From DATEUP01 sp035283065 (GTDB lineage: Archaea; Thermoplasmatota; DTKX01; DATEUP01): DNA of 11,341 nt. Made by a program: the position numbers and the translations under genes. The notes beneath the pieces are model-generated. The model was not told the origin of the DNA and made no database searches. It saw only the letters and a list, made by a program, of their open reading frames with translations. Positions 7,026-11,341 of this stretch are shown in pieces (within the stretch, counting starts at the first letter, position 1; each line of letters starts with the position of its first letter). The DNA lies in NCBI GenBank assembly GCA_035283065.1, contig DATEUP010000227.1:1-11341 (forward strand), written 5' to 3'.

Positions 7026-10000
7026 ATGGCGCCAGAAAAATCCCTGGACAGTCGGAAGAAAGCACGCGTGGTGGCAGGCGTCCTCCTCCTGCAATTGGCC
7101 CTGCCCTCCCTTCTTTCGACGGGCGCCGCGGGCGCCACGTGCATCGTCGGGGCCCAACCGCCCGTGACCGCAGGTGTCGACTGGACGATCTTCGTCGACA
7201 CGACGCTCCCGGCTTCGTGCTCCTGGAGCCACAACGCGGACATCAAGGTCGTAGGGGCCGTGCGGTTCGCCGTCCAGGGTGTGCTGAACGTCACGGGGTT
7301 CATCAATGTCTCCCAGGGCGCGATCGTCGAAGTCGCCGCAGGCGGAGCGATCCACGTGCGCGGCGGGCCGCCGGGCGTGCGGCTCCTGCTCGCGACGGGT
7401 TCCGTGCTCCACGTTGAAGGGACGCTCGAGCTCGACGGCCTGTGGGCGCCAGGCACTTCGAACCAGGCCAACATCGAGTTCATCGACGCGAACATTACCG
7501 CCCGCGGGTACTTCGCGCCGACTTCGAACAGCGTGACGATCATCCGCTCGTCGATCAATGTGACCGCGCCACCGGTCTCCATCGGGCAGAACGGCGGCGA
7601 CGCCGTCATGAACCTCGGCGGGCGCATCACCGCGGTCGTCTCGGAGTCCACGTTCCTTGTCCAGGCCGCAGGGGGCGGCGTGGGCACCCAAGGGGGTCGC
7701 GGGGGCGACGGCGGCCAAGCGATCGTGGACCTCCAGCCCAAGACCCTCTCCTACGTCAGCCTCCGGGTTGTCGGCGGCGCGGGCGGGAAGGGCGGCACGG
7801 GCGCAAGCGGGGGTTCGGGGGGCGACGGCGGCGCCGGCGGCGACGCGATCATCACGGCGGCGAGCGGGAGCTTCTCAAGTTCTGACATCTGCGCAGTCGG
7901 CGGCGCGGGGGGAAACGGCGCCATCGGCTCGTACTCGGCTTCGTCCTCGGCAGGGCACGGCGGGCTCGGGCGCCCCGGCGGACGGGCGAGCTTCACGGTC
8001 GCGTCGCCCGACTCGTTCTCGATGACCTACACGACCGTGTGCGTGGACGGCGGCAATGGCGGCACGGGCGGCGGGGGCGGCGCTTACCAGGGCAACGACA
8101 ACACGAACAAGGGCGGCAACGGCGGCACGGCGGCCTCGGGCGGCAGCGCCACCTTCGCGGTCTCCGCGCCGAACGTCGTAGCCGTCTCCGACAGCACGAT
8201 CGCAGCCCGGGGTGCGCCGGGCGGCCTCGGCGGCCCCTACGGGCTTGGGATGCCTTCGCAGGCGGCGGGGACCAACGGCAAGCCGGGCGTCGGCGGCCAG
8301 GGCGGCAGCGCGCGCGCCGCAATCAACTCCACGGGGTTTGACCTCGACGTCCAGCGGACGACCGTCCTTGCCCGGGCCGGTTCCGGCGGCGATGGCGGGC
8401 AGGGCGGGCTCGAGGGTGGAAACGGCGGGCCGGGCGGCAGCGCGAACGCAAGCGCCTACGCGCTCATCGGCGTGAGCCTCGTCAACACGTGTTTCAACGC
8501 GACGGGCGGGCGCGGCGGGACCGGTGCCGCGGGCTCCTCGATTTCGGGCGTGGGCGGCGACGGCGGTGACGCGACCGTCTGGATCAACTCCACAGGCACC
8601 GTCGAGATGTCCGGCGGCTGCCTCGGCGCGCTCGAGGGCCCCAAGGGCCCCGCGGGCGAACCGGCGCGCGAAGGCTTCCCGGGCGTCCAGGACCTCTACC
8701 TCAACGCCGCGCAATTCACTCTCTCGGACTGCACTCTCGGCAACCAGCTCGACGACTACAAGGGGGCCGCGCGCTCCCAGGTCATCAATTGCACGTTCAC
8801 GCGCCAGTTCCCGGGGTCCCCGATCATCCCCCTCGGGACGGGGGCGGTAGATTGGCTCTGGTGGCTCGACGCCTTTGTCAACGACGCGCAACTGCCGATC
8901 GCCGGCGCGACGATCTCCGTGCGCCGCCCCGCGACGAACGACAACTTCTTCCAGGCGCAGACCACCGATTCGACCGGCCACGCGAGGTTCCTCCTCGTCG
9001 GCGCCACCTTCACGAGCAACGTGACCACCTCGACGGGGTTCACGTACTTCGTCGAGGCGGCAAACGGAGGGGAAACCAAGGAGCCCGTCCAGGTCGTCCT
9101 CAACCGGGCGTGGTCCCTCGTGTTCGTGTTCCCCGTGAACCTCAACGGGCCCGTGGTCACGATCCTCCAGCCGCGCCCCCAGCTTTACCTCATCGATGAC
9201 GCGCACCCGAACATCGAGATGGTCGTGAAGGTCGAGGACCCGGACGACCTGCTCACGGGCGTCCCGACGATCTTCCGCGTTTGGGCGTGCATCGCCCTCG
9301 AGCCCCGCTGCTTCGAGAAGGTGGAGATCACCTCGACGCGGATGGTCAACAACAACACCGGCGAGGTGACCTACAACTGGTCGTTCAACGTGACCGTGCG
9401 CAGCGAGTACCCGGACAACGACTACTTCGCCTGCGCGCAGGCCTCGGACGGGCTGCTCCTCAACCCCTGGAACTGCGTGGGGATCAGCCTCAAGCACAGG
9501 GCCGAAGACCGGGTTCTGCTCGACCCGTCGGCAGGGCGCAACGTCCGGGGGCAATCCACGAAACCGATCCTCTTCGACGGCCGGGTCAACAACATCGACG
9601 AAATCGCCCCGGTCCAGGTACTCGAGTACCACTGGGACTTCGACGGCGACGGCGTGTGGGACTACAGCTCACCGACGTCCGGCTCCACGATCCACATCTT
9701 CCCCCAGGTCGCCAACACGACGGTCTTCCACACGAAGTTTGGCGTGGTCGATTCGCTCGGGATCGAGTACTTCGATACCCGCGACGTGACGATCGAGCCG
9801 ATCGCCTACCCGGAAGCGAGCTTCCTGTGGAAGTACGCCTTCGTCATCTTCTATACGGCGGTGGGGGCGGTCGCGATCACGGTCTCCGCCTACACGCTCC
9901 AGCGGCGCCGCAAGCGGATCGAAGAGGAGGAGTCCCAGCGGCGCGAGGCGGAAATCCTGGCCAACATCTTCGAGTGCCCGCGTTGCGGGGACCTCCTGCC

Positions 10001-11291
10001 CGAGAAGTTCGCGATCTGCGTCCGGTGCGCGACGGAGGACGCGATCGCGGGGGCGCGCAAGACCGTCGCGGAACTCAAGCAGGTTGGCGTGATCGTGCTC
10101 GAGGAAGAGGACATGGTCGAAAAGGCGGCCGTGGCGTTCGAAGGGCGCGACTTCCAGACGGCGAACCAGTTCCTGGACAAGGTGAAGTCGCGCGTCGACG
10201 TGAACCGCAAGCGCCACGTGCAGACCACGCGCCTCATCCGCCGGGAGCGCCTCTACATCCGGATGCTCCAGGAGCAGGGGCGGGACCTCACGCCGCTCGA
10301 GCCCGAGCTCTACCACGCGGAGCTCGCGCTCGGCCGGTCGGACTTCGACGGCGCGGAGCAGATGGTCGAGGGGATCCGCAAGAAGATCCAGGCCGTCGTC
10401 TACGAAGACAAGAAGCGCGAGATCCTGGAGCGGCTCACGAAGCTCGAGCGCCAGGTCAAGGCGTTCGGGCCCACGGACGAGGCCTCGACGCAGCGCGCGG
10501 CCGAGTCGATGAAGCTGCTCGAGCGCGCGAAGGTCGCGCTCGGCAAGAGGTCCTACCTTGAGGCGGTCGGCTACTACACGGACGCGTTCACGCAGATGGA
10601 AGGCGCGCCGCCCGAGGCGCTCGTGACCGAGCCGACGGACACGGAGCTTGACCTCTTCGAAACGCGGCTCAAGATGCAGGAAGAGGGCGTCTACATGGGC
10701 CCGGCAGCCGCAAAGCCCGTGGAGGAGAAGGTCTGGCGGCCGGGGGAGAAGCAGTTCAAGGTCGGCGAGGCGGGCTTCTACAGGCCGGGCGAGGGCGCCA
10801 AGACGATGACCGAGGACCACGCGCACGGGCGCCTCGAGGGCGCCGCCCCCGCGGCGCCGCCGGCGCCCACGGGCCCGCCGGCCGAAAGGCCCGCCCCGGG
10901 CGAGGCGCAGGCCGCGGCCCCGGCTCCAGCGGTCGCGCTGCCGCCGGCGGCACCGGGCCCCGATGTCATGGAGCCCCTCAAGCCCCTGGCGACGCCCGCA
11001 CCCGCGCCGGCGGTCCCGGCTACTCAGGCGCCGTTGAAGTGCGTCGTGTGCGGCACCTCGCTGAAGCCCGGGTGGCTGAAGTGCCCGAAGTGCGCGACGC
11101 CCGTCCCTGGCGCCGCGGCGGCCAGGGCGCCGGCAACGCCGCCCGCGGGCCCCCCGGCACCGGCTCCCCAGCACCCAGCAGCAATGCCCTCGGCGCCAGC
11201 CGCGGTTGCCGACAAGTGCCCGCAGTGCGCAAAGCCCGTCAAGCCGGCGTGGAAGAAGTGCCCCTATTGCGCCCACACGCTCCATGGCTAG
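7026..11291 (+). CDS. Giant cell-surface protein: Gly-rich repeats, PKD-like domain, zinc-ribbon tail
   Basis: This predicted type I membrane protein has 1421 residues; I do not recognise a named family for the whole. Basic residues then a hydrophobic stretch (about 10-37, ending STGAAGA) form a signal peptide. Residues 70-190 are beta-rich, and 191-550 are eight glycine-rich repeats. About 607-693 resembles a carboxypeptidase-regulatory-like beta-sandwich (PIAGATISV, then TTDSTGHARF). About 706-825 looks Ig-like with four cysteines (755, 762, 803, 817). About 829-924 is PKD-like, with YHWDFDGDGVWDY at 868-880 and a DxDxDGxxxD acidic loop. One membrane helix (about 935-957) is followed by RRRKR. 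The cytoplasmic part has a zinc ribbon (Cys 984/987/998/1001), TPR-like helical repeats (1033-1192), an Ala/Pro-rich linker and two further ribbons (1339/1342/1353/1356 and 1398/1401/1412/1415). About 14 N-glycosylation sequons lie before the membrane helix and none after it. The ATG is chosen because the in-frame GTG at 6975 lies upstream of the promoter. An adhesion or surface-sensing role signalling inward is inference. Confidence 0.85.
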   Translation: MAPEKSLDSRKKARVVAGVLLLQLALPSLLSTGAAGATCIVGAQPPVTAGVDWTIFVDTTLPASCSWSHNADIKVVGAVRFAVQGVLNVTGFINVSQGAIVEVAAGGAIHVRGGPPGVRLLLATGSVLHVEGTLELDGLWAPGTSNQANIEFIDANITARGYFAPTSNSVTIIRSSINVTAPPVSIGQNGGDAVMNLGGRITAVVSESTFLVQAAGGGVGTQGGRGGDGGQAIVDLQPKTLSYVSLRVVGGAGGKGGTGASGGSGGDGGAGGDAIITAASGSFSSSDICAVGGAGGNGAIGSYSASSSAGHGGLGRPGGRASFTVASPDSFSMTYTTVCVDGGNGGTGGGGGAYQGNDNTNKGGNGGTAASGGSATFAVSAPNVVAVSDSTIAARGAPGGLGGPYGLGMPSQAAGTNGKPGVGGQGGSARAAINSTGFDLDVQRTTVLARAGSGGDGGQGGLEGGNGGPGGSANASAYALIGVSLVNTCFNATGGRGGTGAAGSSISGVGGDGGDATVWINSTGTVEMSGGCLGALEGPKGPAGEPAREGFPGVQDLYLNAAQFTLSDCTLGNQLDDYKGAARSQVINCTFTRQFPGSPIIPLGTGAVDWLWWLDAFVNDAQLPIAGATISVRRPATNDNFFQAQTTDSTGHARFLLVGATFTSNVTTSTGFTYFVEAANGGETKEPVQVVLNRAWSLVFVFPVNLNGPVVTILQPRPQLYLIDDAHPNIEMVVKVEDPDDLLTGVPTIFRVWACIALEPRCFEKVEITSTRMVNNNTGEVTYNWSFNVTVRSEYPDNDYFACAQASDGLLLNPWNCVGISLKHRAEDRVLLDPSAGRNVRGQSTKPILFDGRVNNIDEIAPVQVLEYHWDFDGDGVWDYSSPTSGSTIHIFPQVANTTVFHTKFGVVDSLGIEYFDTRDVTIEPIAYPEASFLWKYAFVIFYTAVGAVAITVSAYTLQRRRKRIEEEESQRREAEILANIFECPRCGDLLPEKFAICVRCATEDAIAGARKTVAELKQVGVIVLEEEDMVEKAAVAFEGRDFQTANQFLDKVKSRVDVNRKRHVQTTRLIRRERLYIRMLQEQGRDLTPLEPELYHAELALGRSDFDGAEQMVEGIRKKIQAVVYEDKKREILERLTKLERQVKAFGPTDEASTQRAAESMKLLERAKVALGKRSYLEAVGYYTDAFTQMEGAPPEALVTEPTDTELDLFETRLKMQEEGVYMGPAAAKPVEEKVWRPGEKQFKVGEAGFYRPGEGAKTMTEDHAHGRLEGAAPAAPPAPTGPPAERPAPGEAQAAAPAPAVALPPAAPGPDVMEPLKPLATPAPAPAVPATQAPLKCVVCGTSLKPGWLKCPKCATPVPGAAAARAPATPPAGPPAPAPQHPAAMPSAPAAVADKCPQCAKPVKPAWKKCPYCAHTLHG
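7596..8675 (+). repeat. Eight tandem Gly-rich repeat units in the surface protein
   Basis: The encoded units span residues 191-230, 231-272, 273-319, 320-373, 374-427, 428-471, 472-514 and 515-550. Each starts with a beta-prone stretch of about 20-25 residues, often beginning S/D-A, and usually ends in one or more GGxGGxGG runs. The last unit is degenerate, with GPKGPAGEP instead of GG runs. Alternating beta-strands and flexible glycine loops suggest rungs of a beta-helix or a stacked beta-solenoid. DNA identity between units is mostly low, pointing to old duplication. An exception is a 19-base glycine-coding stretch at 8049-8067, matched at 18 positions by 8112-8130. Confidence 0.75.
10122..10601 (+). 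repeat. Three TPR-like helical repeats in the cytoplasmic tail
   Basis: Residues 1033-1058, 1097-1122 and 1167-1192 of the surface protein align without gaps. Each carries a pattern like A-x-x-A-(L/F)-x-(G/K)-R-x-(F/Y)-x-x-A, exemplified by AFEGRDFQTA, ALGRSDFDGA and ALGKRSYLEA. Spacing between starts is 64 and 70 residues. Such units form helical hairpins used for protein binding in TPR-like families. The partner is unknown. Confidence 0.6.
11034..11282 (+). repeat. Duplicated C-terminal zinc-ribbon units
   Basis: Two 24-residue units (1337-1360 and 1396-1419) share the layout K-C-x2-C-x4-(L/V)-K-P-x-W-x-K-C-P-x-C-A and flank a Pro/Ala-rich linker. The four cysteines in each fit zinc chelation. 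The ribbon just inside the membrane (984-1001) is a more distant relative with a CPRC and CVRC pair. The last unit ends three residues before the stop, so the protein is complete. Confidence 0.7.
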
Positions 11292-11313
11292 GGACGAGCG
11301 CAGGTGGGGCGGC

Positions 11314-11341
11314 CTACCCCTTCACGAGCAGCTCTTCCCGC
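11314..11341 (-). CDS. Possible C-terminus of a minus-strand gene cut by the window edge
   Basis: Read on the minus strand from the right edge, one frame gives REELLVKG followed by TAG at 11314-11316. The peptide looks like a normal helical protein end, and the gene would converge on the surface-protein gene with a 22-base gap. Only eight codons are visible, so the product cannot be named and chance is possible. Confidence 0.3.

Noticed and set aside
7596..8675. Glycine-rich repeat region as a CRISPR array or collagen-type sequence
   Set aside because: The units are coding, variable in length and divergent at the DNA level, with no constant repeat and spacer pattern. The glycine spacing is not a strict G-x-y triplet over long runs.
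7875..9632. 585-codon minus-strand frame antisense to the surface-protein gene
   Set aside because: The translation is Arg/Ala/Asp-rich with no domain, while the plus strand encodes recognisable repeats and beta-domains.
9669..11285. 538-codon minus-strand frame antisense to the cytoplasmic tail
   Set aside because: It is Arg/Leu-rich and domain-free. The plus strand has zinc-ribbon cysteines and aligned repeats.

Overview
This GC-rich window (roughly two-thirds G+C or more by eye) is archaeal. A complete class-1 release factor of the archaeal/eukaryotic aRF1/eRF1 family and an archaeal-type UMP kinase show this directly, and AT-rich TATA-like boxes stand out upstream of all four complete genes. 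The proteins are not strongly acidic and keep ordinary lysine content, so a haloarchaeon is unlikely. High GC, short or absent leaders and a surface protein with cytoplasmic zinc ribbons fit a high-GC Thermoplasmatota-like lineage. That placement is inference.

Layout. Bases 1-130 are an edge stretch that may hold the tail of a plus-strand gene. From 131 to 4588 (minus) lies a very large RND/MMPL-family membrane protein of 1485 residues, with two six-helix halves and a first ectodomain of about 830 residues. Upstream of it on the same strand is pyrH (4692-5399, minus), UMP kinase, apparently leaderless from a GTG start. A 276-base divergent intergenic region (5400-5675) carries back-to-back promoters, a perfect 7-bp inverted repeat at the predicted prf1 transcription start and a possible 20-codon leader ORF. 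Then come prf1 (5676-6923, plus), encoding aRF1, and a 1421-residue cell-surface protein (7026-11291, plus). The last 28 bases look like the C-terminus of a minus-strand gene.

The surface protein is the most unusual item. In order it has a signal peptide, eight tandem glycine-rich repeats probably forming a beta-helix or beta-stack, a carboxypeptidase-regulatory-like domain, an Ig-like region, a PKD-like domain with a DxDxDG loop, and one membrane span. Its cytoplasmic tail has three zinc ribbons and three TPR-like helical repeats. N-glycosylation sequons number about fourteen outside and none in the roughly 465-residue cytoplasmic part, which supports the topology.

The four complete genes do not form one pathway. 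pyrH (pyrimidine nucleotide synthesis) and prf1 (translation termination) are housekeeping genes sharing a divergent promoter region. The two flanking giants are envelope proteins, each with its own promoter. All four genes are preceded by variants of one 11-base element, AACCTTTAAAT, interpreted here as a combined BRE/TATA signal. No tRNA, rRNA, CRISPR array, transposon or clear terminator was seen.
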